Shown: positions 15,111-24,492 of the stretch, one piece after another
Layout of the letters: every line of letters begins with the position of its first letter
How positions within the stretch are numbered: position 1 is the stretch's first letter
From: Jatrophihabitans cynanchi
Lineage (GTDB): Bacteria > Actinomycetota > Actinomycetes > Mycobacteriales > Jatrophihabitantaceae
NCBI RefSeq assembly: GCF_027247405.1
Contig: NZ_CP097463.1
Span: 682,001-746,000 of the forward strand
Reading direction: 5' to 3'
Length of the DNA: 64,000 bases
Notes under the pieces: generated by a model
Told to the model about the DNA's origin: nothing
The model's input: the letters and a program-made list of their open reading frames with translations, nothing else
Databases searched by the model: none
Translations under genes and position numbers: made by a program

Positions 15111-16004
15111 TCAACTCCGTGGCCGCCGCTGGCAGTTCGGGCACAGGAAACTGGAACGGTTCATGAATGCCAGCCGGCGGATCGCGGTGCCGCAGCGCGG
15201 GCATGGTTCGCCCTCGCGGCCGTAGACGTTCAGCGCCCGCTCGAAGTAGCCCCCCTCGCCGTTCACGTTCACGTACAGCGCGTCGAAGGAGGTGCCTCCG
15301 GCACGCAGCGACTCGGTCAGCACCGCGCGCACCTGGGTGAGCAACTCGCGGACCTGGGCCGGCCGCAGCGTCTGCCCGCGGCGTTCACCGTGCAGCCGGG
15401 CCCGCCACAGGGACTCGTCGGCGTAGATGTTGCCGACGCCGGAGATCAGGCTCTGGTCGAGCAGTGCGCGTTTGAGCGCCGAGTCGCGGCGCCGCAGCCG
15501 GGCGCTGAAGATCGCGTCGTCGAAGTGCGGGTCGAGCGGGTCGCGGGCGATGTGCCGCACCTGCGCGGGCAGCCGCTCGTCCGGGCGGTCGACGGCCGGC
15601 ACCAGCTGATCGAGCATCAGGCCGCCGAAGGTGCGCTGGTCGACGAAACGCAGTTCGGTCCCGGTGCCGTCCGGCGGGACGTCGGCGAAGCGGATCCGCA
15701 CGTGCAGGTGCCGTTCGTCGGGCGAATCGGCGGGGCGCACCAGCAGTTGCCCGCTCATGCCCAGGTGAGCGACCAGGGCGCTGTCCGTTTCCGCTGCCGA
15801 GGCGAGCGGCAACCACAGGTACTTGCCCCGCCGCGACGCCGCGGTGATCCGCGCGCCGGCGAGCCGGGCGCCCAGGTCGGCGGCACCGAGCAGGTGGCGG
15901 CGCACCGCGCGGGGATGCCGTACCTCGACCGACGCGACCGTGCGCCCGACCACCCAGCGCGCCAGCCCGTCGCGGACCGTCTCCACCTCGGGAAGTTCAG
16001 GCAT
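15111..16004 (-). CDS. mutM: Formamidopyrimidine-DNA glycosylase MutM/Fpg
   Basis: A 297-residue base-excision repair enzyme that removes 8-oxoguanine and formamidopyrimidines and cuts the abasic site. The catalytic N-terminus PELPEVE is intact: Pro2 is the nucleophile and Glu3 assists. The conserved lysine is K61 (SRRGKYLW). The helix-two-turns-helix segment reads [11 protein letters not shown]. The C-terminal zinc finger has four cysteines (CPRCG and CPNCQ). The gene follows rnc with a 47-bp gap, the usual actinobacterial order, and it complements the MutT1 nucleotide sanitiser encoded at 48.4 kb. Confidence 0.97.
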   Translation of the reverse strand: MPELPEVETVRDGLARWVVGRTVASVEVRHPRAVRRHLLGAADLGARLAGARITAASRRGKYLWLPLASAAETDSALVAHLGMSGQLLVRPADSPDERHLHVRIRFADVPPDGTGTELRFVDQRTFGGLMLDQLVPAVDRPDERLPAQVRHIARDPLDPHFDDAIFSARLRRRDSALKRALLDQSLISGVGNIYADESLWRARLHGERRGQTLRPAQVRELLTQVRAVLTESLRAGGTSFDALYVNVNGEGGYFERALNVYGREGEPCPRCGTAIRRLAFMNRSSFLCPNCQRRPRS

Positions 16005-16051
16005 CGGGCGATTCAGCCATCGGCACGTTCAGGCACGCGGGACCGGCCGGC

Positions 16052-16777
16052 TCAGGAGGCGGCGGCGTCGTCTGCGGTGATCGCGCGCCAGGCCACCTCG
16101 GCCGCGCCCTGCTCGGCCTCCTTCTTGCTGCGGCCGGTGCACGCTTCGAAGGTGCGGCCGTTGACCGCCGCGCGCGCGGTGAAGGTCTTCTCGTGGTCCG
16201 GGCCCTCGGAGGACATCACGTACTCGGGGACACCGAGGCCCCGCTCGGCGGTCAACTCCTGCAGGGTGGTCTTCCAGTCCAGGCCGGCCTCGCCGGTGGC
16301 CACCGCCTCCATCAGCGGGTCGAACAGCTCGTGGATCACGCGCGCCGCGCCGTCGATCCCCTGGGCCAGGTAGATGGCGCCGAGCAACGCCTCGACGGTG
16401 TCGGCCAGGATGCTGGACTTGTTCCGTCCGCCGGTGCTCTCCTCGCCTCGGCCGAGCCGGACGTAGGCACCCAACCCGCCGTCGGGGCCGATCCCGCGGG
16501 CGATGTCGGCGAGGGCGCGCATGTTCACCACCGAGGCCCGCAGCTTGGCCAGCTTGCCCTCGGGCAGGTCCGGGTGCGCATGGAACAGGGTGTCCGTGAC
16601 GACGACGCCCAGCACCGAGTCGCCGAGGAACTCCAGCCGCTCGTTGTGCGGCAGGCCGCCGTGCTCGTACGCGTACGAGCGGTGGGTCAGCGCGCGCGTC
16701 AGCAGCTCGGCGTCCACCTCGACGCCGAGCGCCTTGGCCAGCCGGTCCTGGTCGGCCGGCTCGGAAACAGCAGCCAT
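16052..16777 (-). CDS. rnc: Ribonuclease III
   Basis: A 241-residue double-stranded RNA endonuclease for rRNA and mRNA processing. The RNase III signature [13 protein letters not shown] is near residue 50 and the second acidic cluster [12 protein letters not shown] is near 125. A double-stranded RNA-binding domain ([16 protein letters not shown]...) fills the last 75 residues. I set the start at the ATG at 16775-16777 ([13 protein letters not shown]), 8 bp after the rpmF stop; the frame is open further upstream but only as antisense-free overlap with rpmF. It belongs to the cluster DUF177-rpmF-rnc-mutM. Confidence 0.96.
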   Translation of the reverse strand: MAAVSEPADQDRLAKALGVEVDAELLTRALTHRSYAYEHGGLPHNERLEFLGDSVLGVVVTDTLFHAHPDLPEGKLAKLRASVVNMRALADIARGIGPDGGLGAYVRLGRGEESTGGRNKSSILADTVEALLGAIYLAQGIDGAARVIHELFDPLMEAVATGEAGLDWKTTLQELTAERGLGVPEYVMSSEGPDHEKTFTARAAVNGRTFEACTGRSKKEAEQGAAEVAWRAITADDAAAS

Positions 16778-16785
16778 GCCGGGCG

Positions 16786-16965
16786 TCAGACGCCGAGGAC
16801 CTGCTTGCCGTCGTACTGCCCGCAGTTCTTGCAGGCGGTGTGCGGCAGCTTCAGCTCGCCGCAGGCCCGGTTCGGGCACGCGACGAGGGTCGGCGCGCTG
16901 GTCTTCCACTGCGATCGGCGCGAGCGCGTGTTGCTGCGCGACATCTTCCGCTTCGGAACAGCCAC
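16786..16965 (-). CDS. rpmF: 50S ribosomal protein L32 (zinc-binding form)
   Basis: A 59-residue ribosomal protein with the characteristic start [20 protein letters not shown]. Four cysteines at 30, 35, 45 and 48 form the zinc ribbon of the C+ type. The GTG at 16963-16965 has AAGGAG seven bases upstream. It lies between the DUF177 and rnc genes with gaps of 4 and 8 bp, the conserved actinobacterial and wider bacterial arrangement. Confidence 0.96.
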   Translation of the reverse strand: MAVPKRKMSRSNTRSRRSQWKTSAPTLVACPNRACGELKLPHTACKNCGQYDGKQVLGV

Positions 16966-16969
16966 GTCG

Positions 16970-17596
16970 TTACTCCTTAGTCGAACTGGTGTGGGACCCC
17001 GACGAGTCGCCGTCAGCGTCGCTGTCAGTGTCACCGAACGCTGCCAGCGCGGCCCACCGGGGGTCGAGCTGTTCGTGCGCGTGCCCCGCGGGAAGGTCGT
17101 CGACCCGTTGCCCGCAGTCCGGGCACAGGCCGCCGCAGTCCGGTCGGCACAGCGGGGTGAAGGGCAGGGCCAGCACCGTCGCGTCACGCACCACCGGCTC
17201 GATGTCGAGGTAGTCACCCATCAGCCGGTGGACCTCGTCCTGCTCGCTCGTCGCGTCCGTGGTGCTGTCCGGATAGGCGAACAGCTCGCAGAGCTCGACG
17301 TCGAGCTCATCGTGGACCGGTCCGAGGCACCGCCCGCACTCGCCGCGCACCGGGCCGCTGACCGAACCCGTCACGAGGACGCCTTCGGTCACCGACTCCA
17401 GCCGCACGTCGATCGCCAGCGGGGCACCTTCCGGCACCGCGATGATGTCCAGGCCGAGCCCCGCAGGCGCGGGAACACTACGCCGATAGGCCCGCATGGA
17501 CCCCGCGCGACGGCCGAGCTCCCGTACGTCGAAGACGAACGGGCTGCGCGGATCGGCGCGCGGAGCGCCGGGATTCGGTGTCGAGTTCTCAGGCAT
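16970..17596 (-). CDS. DUF177 family protein (YceD-like), large-subunit rRNA accumulation factor
   Basis: A 208-residue cytosolic protein of the YceD/DUF177 family, which almost always precedes rpmF. The bacterial family is linked to 23S rRNA accumulation. It opens [16 protein letters not shown], a strong actinobacterial signature. Two cysteine clusters are visible: CGRC near residue 90 and [13 protein letters not shown] near 150, a probable zinc site. The C-terminus is acidic and Ser-rich. The stop (TAA) ends 4 bp before the rpmF GTG, so the two are translated together. Confidence 0.92.
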   Translation of the reverse strand: MPENSTPNPGAPRADPRSPFVFDVRELGRRAGSMRAYRRSVPAPAGLGLDIIAVPEGAPLAIDVRLESVTEGVLVTGSVSGPVRGECGRCLGPVHDELDVELCELFAYPDSTTDATSEQDEVHRLMGDYLDIEPVVRDATVLALPFTPLCRPDCGGLCPDCGQRVDDLPAGHAHEQLDPRWAALAAFGDTDSDADGDSSGSHTSSTKE

Positions 17597-17653
17597 ACGA
17601 GGGTCGGCCTTGACGTGGTTGAGGCCGTCGTACAGCTTAGCCGAGCCCGGTGC

Positions 17654-18454
17654 TCAGGCCGAAATCGCCGTCTTGTCGGGGTCGCGGCGCTCGCTGTCCC
17701 GTTGTTCGCTGTCCCGTCGGTCGCTGGGCCGGTCTTGGCGGCCGGCGGCGCCGCGGCGCTCGTCCGGGCCGTCGGCGGGTGCGGCGGCCGCGGCCCGGCG
17801 CTGGGCCAGCGCGGCCCGCCCCTGCTCGGCGGTGGCCGCGGCACGCTGCAAGGTGCCGGCCAGTTCGGCCAGGGTGCGGTCGGCGTAGTCCTCGGCGTCG
17901 CGGGCGAGCTTGTCGGCGTACCGCTCGGCGTCGGCCCGCACGTCCGCGGCATAGCGGTCCGCCTCGCCGTGCAGCGACGCCGACAACCCGTCAGCCTGCT
18001 CGCGCACCGCTGCGTCGTACGCCTCGGCGGCCTCGCGCAGTTCGGCGGCCGCGCGCGCCGCGGCCTGGTGCACGCCGGTGGCCGACACCAGCCGGGCATG
18101 CTCGGTCTTGCCCTCCTCGACGATGTCGTAGGCGCGCACCTCGGCCTCGTGTACCAGCCGCTCGGCGCGCTGCTTGGCGTCGGAAGCCAGCGCCTCCGCT
18201 TCGGCAGCGGCCCGCTCCCTGGTCGTGTTCGCCGAGGCGTTCGCGTCGTGCAGCAAGGTGTCCCGGTTGGCGATCACCCGGCGGGCCTCGTCCATCTCCG
18301 GCGGAAGCGTCTCGCGCAGCCCGTCCAGCAGGTCCAGGACGTGCTCGCGCGGCACGACGCAGGAGGAGGACATCGGCAGGGTGCGGGCGGTCTCGACCAG
18401 CTCGACCAGTTCGGTGAGCAGTTCGTCGGCGCGCCGTAGGGCTTCCTCGGTCAT
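17654..18454 (-). CDS. DivIVA-like coiled-coil protein
   Basis: A 266-residue protein, mostly long Ala/Glu/Arg-rich helices likely to form a coiled coil (about residues 60-215), and a low-complexity tail with Arg-Asp-Ser repeats. An N-terminal helical segment (EEALRRADELLTELVELVE) is followed by FtsB/DivIVA-like heptads. I recall a cell-division initiation/DivIVA-domain protein at this position between coaD and the rnc cluster in many actinobacteria. The ATG at 18452-18454 has AGGGAG eight bases upstream; the in-frame GTG three codons earlier overlaps that site. A role as polar or septal scaffold is inferred from the fold only. Confidence 0.75.
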   Translation of the reverse strand: MTEEALRRADELLTELVELVETARTLPMSSSCVVPREHVLDLLDGLRETLPPEMDEARRVIANRDTLLHDANASANTTRERAAAEAEALASDAKQRAERLVHEAEVRAYDIVEEGKTEHARLVSATGVHQAAARAAAELREAAEAYDAAVREQADGLSASLHGEADRYAADVRADAERYADKLARDAEDYADRTLAELAGTLQRAAATAEQGRAALAQRRAAAAAPADGPDERRGAAGRQDRPSDRRDSEQRDSERRDPDKTAISA

Positions 18455-18470
18455 GCTGCTCACTCCCTGC

Positions 18471-18974
18471 TCAGTGCGTCGTGCCGGTGCGCTCCTGCAG
18501 TCGCTTGAGAACGTGGGCCGGAACGAGCGAGGAGACGTCGCCGCCCCACTTCGTGATCTCCTTCACCAGGCTAGAGGCAAGGAAGCTGTATTCCGGGTTG
18601 GTCGGCATGAACAGCGTGTCGACCCCGGCCAGGCCACGGTTCATCTGGGCCATCTGCAGCTCGTAGTCGAAGTCGCTGACCGCGCGCAGGCCCTTGACGA
18701 TGACCGGTATGTCGTGGGCCGTGCAGTAGTCGACGATCAGGCCGTGGAAGGCGTCGATCCGCACGTTTCCGTAGGCGGCGGTGGCTTCCTCGAGCATCGC
18801 GCGGCGCTCTTCGACGCTGAACATCGACGACTTGGACTCGTTGACGAACACCGCGACGACGACCTCGTCGTAGAGCAGGGCGGCGCGCCCGACGATGTCG
18901 AGGTGACCGTTGGTGACCGGGTCGAACGAGCCGGGGCACAGGGCGCGGCGCACCCGGGAGGCATGGGTTGTCAT
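18471..18974 (-). CDS. coaD: Phosphopantetheine adenylyltransferase
   Basis: A 167-residue enzyme that joins ATP and 4'-phosphopantetheine to dephospho-CoA, the penultimate step of CoA synthesis. The nucleotidyltransferase motif PGSFDPVTNGHLD lies near the N-terminus (T/H-x-G-H), followed by the substrate segment KGLRAVSDFDYELQMAQMNR, typical of CoaD. The SSLVKEI motif is near the C-terminus. The start ATG overlaps the rsmD stop (ATGA), so rsmD and coaD are coupled, the usual pairing in bacteria. Confidence 0.97.
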   Translation of the reverse strand: MTTHASRVRRALCPGSFDPVTNGHLDIVGRAALLYDEVVVAVFVNESKSSMFSVEERRAMLEEATAAYGNVRIDAFHGLIVDYCTAHDIPVIVKGLRAVSDFDYELQMAQMNRGLAGVDTLFMPTNPEYSFLASSLVKEITKWGGDVSSLVPAHVLKRLQERTGTTH

Positions 18975-19522
18975 CGGGCGCGACCGTACCAAAGCATGCC
19001 CTCCCCGTAGCGCCTGTTCATGACGACCGCCACACCCTCGGGCCACTGCGGTTCCGGTGCCCGCGCCGAGCGCTCCAGCACCAGCAACGCACCGTCCGCG
19101 AGCCAGTCCCCGTCGAGCAGGGACCCGAGCACGGCCCGCACCGCCGCCTCGGCGAGCGCGTACGGCGGGTCGGCGAACACGAACTGGTACGGCTCGTCCG
19201 GGCGCTCGGCGAGCACGGGTGCGACCGGCCGGCGCAGCACCGTCGCCCCCGGCAACCCGACCGCCTGGACGTTGCGCCGGAGCACCTCGCAGGCGGCGCG
19301 ATCGGACTCGACGAAGGTGGCCTGCCCGGCACCCCGCGAGAGCGCCTCGAGCCCGACCGCGCCGGAGCCGGCGAACAGGTCCAGCACGCGCGCGCCGGCC
19401 AGGTCGACCAGCGAGCCGAGCGAGTTGAACAGGCCCTCGCGGGCGCGATCGGACGTGGGCCTGGTGCCGCGGGCCGGGACACGCAGGCGGCGGCCCTTGG
19501 CGGCGCCTGAGACGATCCTCAC
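18971..19522 (-). CDS. rsmD: 16S rRNA (guanine(966)-N(2))-methyltransferase
   Basis: A 183-residue SAM-dependent methyltransferase acting on G966 of 16S rRNA during 30S assembly. The opening MRIVSGAAKGRRLRVP, the SAM motif LDLFAGSGAVGLEALSRGA and the catalytic FADPPY are diagnostic. It starts at GTG overlapping the recG stop (GTGA), so recG-rsmD-coaD is a coupled operon. Confidence 0.97.
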   Translation of the reverse strand: MRIVSGAAKGRRLRVPARGTRPTSDRAREGLFNSLGSLVDLAGARVLDLFAGSGAVGLEALSRGAGQATFVESDRAACEVLRRNVQAVGLPGATVLRRPVAPVLAERPDEPYQFVFADPPYALAEAAVRAVLGSLLDGDWLADGALLVLERSARAPEPQWPEGVAVVMNRRYGEGMLWYGRAR

Positions 19523-21729
19523 GCCTTGTCCAAATAGCTGGTCCGCTCGTCGGCCTGCAGCACGGCCAACTCGGCGGCCAGCGCGGGAAAGGCGGACAGC
19601 TCCGGATCGCGCGCGACGAGTTCGCTCGCCTCGGCCCGCGCGGCGACGATCAGGTCCTCGTCGCGCAGCAGGGACAGCAACCGCAGTTGCGAACGCCGGC
19701 CGCTCTGCGCCGCCCCGAGCACATCACCCTCGCGCCGCTGCTCGACGTCCAGGCGCGCAAGCGCGAAGCCGTCGGTGGTGGCGGCGATCGCGTCCAGCCG
19801 GGCGCGCGACGGCGAACCCTCGCCCGCCTCGGTCACCAGCAGGCAGACGCCGGGCGCGCTCCCCCGGCCGATGCGGCCGCGCAGCTGGTGCAGCTGGGAG
19901 ACCCCGAACCGCTCGGCGTCCAGCACGGCCATCACCGTCGCGTTCGGTACGTCCACGCCGACCTCGACCACCGTGGTGGCGACCAGCACGTCGAGCCGGC
20001 CGGCGGCGAAGTCGCCCATCACCCGGTCCTTCTCGTCCGGCAGCAGCCGCCCGTGCAGCACGCCCAGCCGCAGCCCGGCGAGCGGACCCTCGACGAGCAT
20101 CGGGGCGATGTCCAGTACCGCCAGCGGCGGGCGCCGCTGCCGTGGCTCGTCGGCGAACGGGCCCAGTTCGGCGTCCAGCTCGGCCTCCGTCTCGCTCAGG
20201 TCGGCGCCGATCCGCGGGCAGACGACGAATGCCTGGTGGCCGGCCGCGACCTCCTCGCGGACCCGGGCCCAGGCGCGCTCGAGCCAGGTGGGGCGCTCGG
20301 CGACCGGCACCACCGCCGTCGAGATCGGCGCGCGCCCGGCAGGCAACTCGGCCAGCGTCGAGGTGTCCAGGTCGCCGAAGACGGTCATCGCCACCGTGCG
20401 CGGGATGGGCGTCGCGGTCATCACCAGCACGTGCGGCGGTCGCTCGGCCTTGCCGCGCAGGGCGTCGCGCTGCTCGACGCCGAAGCGGTGCTGCTCGTCG
20501 ACGACGACCAGCCCCAGCTCGGCGAACTGGACCTGCTCCTGGATCAGCGCGTGCGTGCCGACGACGATGCCTGCCGCGCCACCGGCCGCGTCTAGCAGCG
20601 CCGACTTGCGCGCCGCCGCGCCGAGGGAGCCGGTGAGCAGCGCGACGCGGGTTCCGACGTCCGCCCCGCCGAGCTGGCCGGCGCGGGCGAGCGGGCCGAG
20701 CAACTCTTCGATGGTGCGGGCGTGCTGGGCGGCGAGGACCTCGGTGGGTGCCAGCAGGGCGGCCTGGCCGCCGGCGTCGACGACCTGCAGCATGGCCCGC
20801 AGCGCGACCACGGTCTTGCCCGAGCCGACCTCGCCCTGCAGCAGGCGGTGCATCGGGTGCGCCGCCGCGATCTCCTCCGACAGCACGGCACCCACCTCCC
20901 GCTGGCCGGCGGTGAGGGTGAACGGCAGCCGGGCGTCGAACGCGTCCAGCACACCGCCCGCGCGCGGCGGCCGCGGCGTCGCGGGGTTCGCCGCCGCCCG
21001 TGCGCGCCGCTGGGCGAGGACCAGCTGGACGAGCAGCGCCTCGTCCCACTTGAGCCGGCGCCGGGCCGCGAACCACTGGTCACGATCGTCCGGCTGGTGC
21101 ATCGCGCGGATCGCCGCGTCCAGGCCCATCAGCCCGTGTCGCGCGCGCAGCTCGTCCGGCAGCGGGTCGGTGATGTGGCCGAGCGAGTCCAGCGCGATGC
21201 CCACGCTGTTGGCGATCGTCCAGGAGCGGACGTCCTTGGTGGCCGGATACACGGCGATCAGCCGGCGCGCGAACACGTCGGCCTCCTGCATCGCCATGTC
21301 GGTCGACTGCAAGATCATGTAGTCCGGGTGGATCAGCTGGCGGCGGCTGCGGAACTCGCCCACCTTGCCGGAGAACAGGCCGAGCGTGCCTGGTACGAGA
21401 TCGCGGGTGCGCCACCGGTTGCGGCCGCCGAAGAACACCAGCTGCAGCGAGCCGCGCCCGTCGCTGACGGTGGCCTCGATGCGGACGTCGCGGCGCCCCG
21501 TCGACTGGTTGCGGTAGTCGCGCTCCACGCAGCTGCGCACCTCGGCCATGACCGTGACGTCCTCGTCCACGCGCAGCGACGCCAGATCGGTGAGCTCGCC
21601 ACGCTCGTCCATCCGGCGCGGGTAGTGCCGCAGCAGGTCACCGATCGTGCGGATCTCGAACGCCTTCTCCAGCGGTTTGGTCGTTCGGCTCCCGAGGATG
21701 GCGCTCAGCGGCGTGTTCAGATCGGCCAT
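19519..21729 (-). CDS. recG: ATP-dependent DNA helicase RecG
   Basis: A 736-residue superfamily 2 translocase that remodels stalled replication forks and Holliday junctions. The N-terminal wedge/OB domain (about 1-160) is followed by helicase motif I GEVGSGKTVVALR near 300, motif II DEQHRFGVEQR, motif III TATPIPRT and motif VI QLRGRIGRG. Length agrees with mycobacterial RecG. The ATG is 8 bp from the DAK2 gene stop, suggesting co-transcription of DAK2-recG-rsmD-coaD. This linkage is conserved in actinobacteria. Confidence 0.97.
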   Translation of the reverse strand: MADLNTPLSAILGSRTTKPLEKAFEIRTIGDLLRHYPRRMDERGELTDLASLRVDEDVTVMAEVRSCVERDYRNQSTGRRDVRIEATVSDGRGSLQLVFFGGRNRWRTRDLVPGTLGLFSGKVGEFRSRRQLIHPDYMILQSTDMAMQEADVFARRLIAVYPATKDVRSWTIANSVGIALDSLGHITDPLPDELRARHGLMGLDAAIRAMHQPDDRDQWFAARRRLKWDEALLVQLVLAQRRARAAANPATPRPPRAGGVLDAFDARLPFTLTAGQREVGAVLSEEIAAAHPMHRLLQGEVGSGKTVVALRAMLQVVDAGGQAALLAPTEVLAAQHARTIEELLGPLARAGQLGGADVGTRVALLTGSLGAAARKSALLDAAGGAAGIVVGTHALIQEQVQFAELGLVVVDEQHRFGVEQRDALRGKAERPPHVLVMTATPIPRTVAMTVFGDLDTSTLAELPAGRAPISTAVVPVAERPTWLERAWARVREEVAAGHQAFVVCPRIGADLSETEAELDAELGPFADEPRQRRPPLAVLDIAPMLVEGPLAGLRLGVLHGRLLPDEKDRVMGDFAAGRLDVLVATTVVEVGVDVPNATVMAVLDAERFGVSQLHQLRGRIGRGSAPGVCLLVTEAGEGSPSRARLDAIAATTDGFALARLDVEQRREGDVLGAAQSGRRSQLRLLSLLRDEDLIVAARAEASELVARDPELSAFPALAAELAVLQADERTSYLDKA

Positions 21730-21736
21730 GACGACG

Positions 21737-23362
21737 TTATTCGACCCCGATGATCAGCGGATAGCGCGGCTGCCCGCCGACGTAGACGCTGACGTCGGTC
21801 AGCGGGGCGCGCTCGCGCACGTGCCCGGCGATCAGCTCGCCCAGGCCCGCGGGGGCGTCGGCGCCGACCAGGACGGTCATCAGCTCCACCCCCACCCCGA
21901 GCAGCCGGGACACCAGCGCGAAGGCGACGGCCACCAGGCCGTGGCCGATCTCGACCACCTCGCCGTCGATCAGCCCGAGCAGGTCGCCCTGCTGGCAGAT
22001 GCCCACCGAGGTCAACGACCGCTCGGTCGCGACGGTTATCTCGGCGAACCGGGTGGCCGCGGCAGCCTCGGCCATCGCGACCACGTCGTCGTCGAAGCGC
22101 CGCGCCGGGTCGTGCACCGCGATCGCCGCCAGGCCCTGCACCGGCGAGCGGGTCGGCACCACGGCCACGCGCACGCCGTCGGCCCGGACCTGCTCGGCAG
22201 CGGCGTGCGCGACGTCGGTCATCCGCTCGGCGTTCGGCAGCAACACGACCTCGGTGGCGCCGGTCCCGCGCACCGCGGCGGCGACGTCGTGCGGCTGCAG
22301 GTCCGCGCCGGCGTCCGGCTCGAGCACGACGACGCCCTCCCCGGCGAACAGGTGCCGCACGCCGGCACCGGGCGCGATCGTGACGACGGCGCCGGCGGTC
22401 CGCGCCCGCGTGGCAACAGCGGGCCCGGCGGCATGCTCACCGGCGTCGGCCGGGCCGGCAGCGTCGGCGAACCGGACGACGCTGATGCGCCAGGTGGGCC
22501 CGGCCGCGAGCCCGGCCTCGATGGCGGCACCGACGTCGTTGACGTGCGCGTGCACGTTCCAGGTGCCGTCGCCCGTCCCGGCCACCACCACCGAGTCGCC
22601 GAGCCCGCTGAGCCGGTCCCGGAGCGCGATGGTGGCTTGCTCGCCGGCCTGCAGCAGGTACTGCACCTCGTACTCGAACGCCGCGCTGCCGCTCTCGCGC
22701 GGCACCCGGCTGCGCGCGGCCGGAGCGGCGACGTTCGCGAGGGCAGGCGTTCGGCCGGTGATCACGGTGGCGAGCGCGGCGAGCAGCAGCACCAGGCCGC
22801 GGCCGCCGGCGTCGACGACTCCCGCGCGGGCGAGCGCGCTCAACTGGTCCGGGGTGTGCGCCAGGGCCGAATCGGCGGCGGCGACCGCCGCGGTGATCGC
22901 GCGCGCGAGCGGCACGTCGCCGGCGGGCAGTTGCTCGGACGCGGCCCGCGCCACGGTGAGGATGGTGCCCTCGACCGGCTCGGCGACCGCGTGGTACGCC
23001 TGGGACACCCCCTCGGCCAGCCCGCGACGCAGTTCGGCGGTGCAGTACCGGTCCGCGCCCGCCGCCGCCGTCGCCATGCCGTTCAGCAACTGGGCCACGA
23101 TGACGCCGGAGTTGCCGCGGGCCTCGATGATCGCGCCGCGTGCCAGGGCGGCCAGTGCGTCCCCGACCGTCGCGGCGTCGGCCGCCGCGAGCGCGTCCGC
23201 CCCGGCGCGCAGCGTCGCCGCCATGTTGGTGCCGGTGTCGCCGTCCGGGACCGGGAACACGTTCAGGTCGTCGATCTCGGCCCGGTGCGCGTCGAGCGAG
23301 GTGACCGCAGCGACGCTCCAACCGCGGATGGCGTCCGCGTCGAGCGACTCCAGCACGTGCAC
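21737..23362 (-). CDS. DAK2 domain (YloV/FakA-like) kinase-family protein
   Basis: About 541 residues. An N-terminal DAK2/DhaL-type domain has the nucleotide/Mg motif NVFPVPDGDTGTNM and ARGNSGVIVAQLLNG. A middle region and a C-terminal domain (SVGICQQGDLLGLIDGEVVEIG... VTVLVGAD) follow, the layout of YloV. In Firmicutes the same architecture is FakA, which phosphorylates fatty acids bound to DegV-like FakB; no DegV gene is in this window, so the substrate is open. Two GTG codons two positions apart (23360-23362 and 23354-23356) are possible starts. It is divergent from rpmB, the conserved arrangement. Confidence 0.88.
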   Translation of the reverse strand: MHVLESLDADAIRGWSVAAVTSLDAHRAEIDDLNVFPVPDGDTGTNMAATLRAGADALAAADAATVGDALAALARGAIIEARGNSGVIVAQLLNGMATAAAGADRYCTAELRRGLAEGVSQAYHAVAEPVEGTILTVARAASEQLPAGDVPLARAITAAVAAADSALAHTPDQLSALARAGVVDAGGRGLVLLLAALATVITGRTPALANVAAPAARSRVPRESGSAAFEYEVQYLLQAGEQATIALRDRLSGLGDSVVVAGTGDGTWNVHAHVNDVGAAIEAGLAAGPTWRISVVRFADAAGPADAGEHAAGPAVATRARTAGAVVTIAPGAGVRHLFAGEGVVVLEPDAGADLQPHDVAAAVRGTGATEVVLLPNAERMTDVAHAAAEQVRADGVRVAVVPTRSPVQGLAAIAVHDPARRFDDDVVAMAEAAAATRFAEITVATERSLTSVGICQQGDLLGLIDGEVVEIGHGLVAVAFALVSRLLGVGVELMTVLVGADAPAGLGELIAGHVRERAPLTDVSVYVGGQPRYPLIIGVE

Positions 23363-23564
23363 CCCCAGCTCGCCACGGGCAGTTCGTGCGAAGGATACTG
23401 GCCGCACCGACAGAACCGCCCCGCCGCTACGTGGCGGATCGGTGGCGTTTTGCGGCCGCGGCGGGGCAGCCGTTAGACTGCTCGGGTTGCCCGCAGCACG
23501 ATTCGGGCGCCAAGTCTCGTCCGACACCATCAGCGCGATAGTGCGCACGTCCAAGGAGGCCATA

Positions 23565-23756
23565 GTGGCCAGCGTCTGCGATGTCTGCGGCAAGGGGCCC
23601 GGCTTCGGCATGTCCGTCTCGCACTCCCACCGCCGTACCCACCGCCGGTGGAACCCGAACGTGCAGAAGGTGCGTGCACTCGTCGCGCCCGGCACGCGCC
23701 GCCGGATCAGCGTGTGCACGTCCTGCCTGAAGGCCGGCAAGGTCACCCGCGGCTGA
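23565..23756 (+). CDS. rpmB: 50S ribosomal protein L28 (zinc-binding form)
   Basis: A 63-residue ribosomal protein beginning VASVCDVCGKGPGFG, with the core SVSHSHRRTHRRWNPNVQ. Cysteine pairs CDVC and CTSC mark the zinc-containing C+ paralogue. The GTG at 23565 has a full AAGGAGG seven bases upstream. TTAGACT about 80 bp upstream may be part of its promoter. A strong hairpin terminator follows 17 bp after the stop. Confidence 0.97.
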   Translation: MASVCDVCGKGPGFGMSVSHSHRRTHRRWNPNVQKVRALVAPGTRRRISVCTSCLKAGKVTRG

Positions 23757-23773
23757 CCGTCCACACCATCGAC

Positions 23774-23808
23774 AACGGCCCGTCTCGCTCCGGCGAGGCG
23801 GGCCGTTT
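23774..23808 (+). terminator. Intrinsic terminator of rpmB
   Basis: A 15-bp stem (5' arm 23774-23788, one G-U pair) around a 4-nt loop TCCG, closed by AACGGCCCG and CGGGCCGTT and followed by TTT. It separates rpmB from the LuxR-type gene downstream. Confidence 0.8.
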
Positions 23809-23872
23809 CGCGTCTGCACCCACCGGCTTGCGTGGCATGATCTTGACGTGCTGGCCGGCCGGTGGTGCTGAG

Positions 23873-24373
23873 GTGGGCCGGCACATCGTGCTCGAGGGGG
23901 CCGACCCGCAGACGGTCGCCGACACCGCCCGGGAGGCCGCGGCCGGCGGAGGCACCGTGGTCACGGGGTGGCGGGTGCGTGCCGACGGCCCGCGCACCGT
24001 CTGCGTGGGGACGGTCGCCGACGCCGACGACGCGGGACGGGCCGTGCTGGCGGCGGTGATCGGCGCGGACGTCGTCGTCGACGCCGCTGCCGACCGTGAG
24101 GTGATCGACCGGCTCTGCGACGACCTGCGCCGGCTGGGCACGCTCGAGCACCGGCTGGGTGCGGCGGCGCGGCGGCCCGTTCTCACCGACGACGAGCGGG
24201 CCCTGCTGGCTCACCTGCTCGGCGGTGCGACGCTGGGCGAGACGGCGCGGGCGCTGCACCTGTCGCGCCGCACGGCCGATCGCCGGCTGGCGTCGGCGCG
24301 GGCCAAACTGGGCGCGAGCAGCACGTCCGAGGCGGTCGTGCTCGCCGCCCGGGCCGGGATCAAACCCGGCTGA
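23873..24373 (+). CDS. Small LuxR-type helix-turn-helix protein
   Basis: About 166 residues. The C-terminal 60 residues form a LuxR/GerE-type helix-turn-helix (LTDDERALLAHLLGGATLGE, then ARALHLSRRTADRRLASARAKLG). The N-terminal 100 residues match no domain I recognise and include no receiver aspartate pattern. The start is uncertain: the GTG at 23873 follows one base after a seven-codon frame (23848-23871, GTG to TGA) that itself sits 6 nt after CATGAT. The ATG at 23837 is in frame but would lie upstream of that putative transcript start. The gene sits just before a large LuxR regulator with a related promoter. Confidence 0.7.
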   Translation: MGRHIVLEGADPQTVADTAREAAAGGGTVVTGWRVRADGPRTVCVGTVADADDAGRAVLAAVIGADVVVDAAADREVIDRLCDDLRRLGTLEHRLGAAARRPVLTDDERALLAHLLGGATLGETARALHLSRRTADRRLASARAKLGASSTSEAVVLAARAGIKPG

Positions 24374-24480
24374 GTTCGCCGACCGCGTTGCGGCGCCGGT
24401 CGCACCCGGTCCCGACGTGGACCCGCCGCCGCCTGCAACCACAGCACGCGCACACCGGAACACGAGTGCCCGGACCGTGT

Positions 24481-24486
24481 CATGAT
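24481..24486 (+). promoter_or_regulatory. Candidate -10 element, leaderless start of the large LuxR gene
   Basis: CATGAT lies 6 nt before the GTG at 24493. The same arrangement (CATGAT, short gap, GTG) occurs before the small LuxR gene at 23836-23850. No ribosome-binding site is visible. Confidence 0.35.
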
Positions 24487-24492
24487 CCTCGC

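Noticed and set aside
24388-24492. Earlier start for the large LuxR protein
   Set aside because: The added residues are Arg/Pro/His-rich and unrelated to the family; the GTG at 24493 begins the IGRHDELD motif normal for these regulators.
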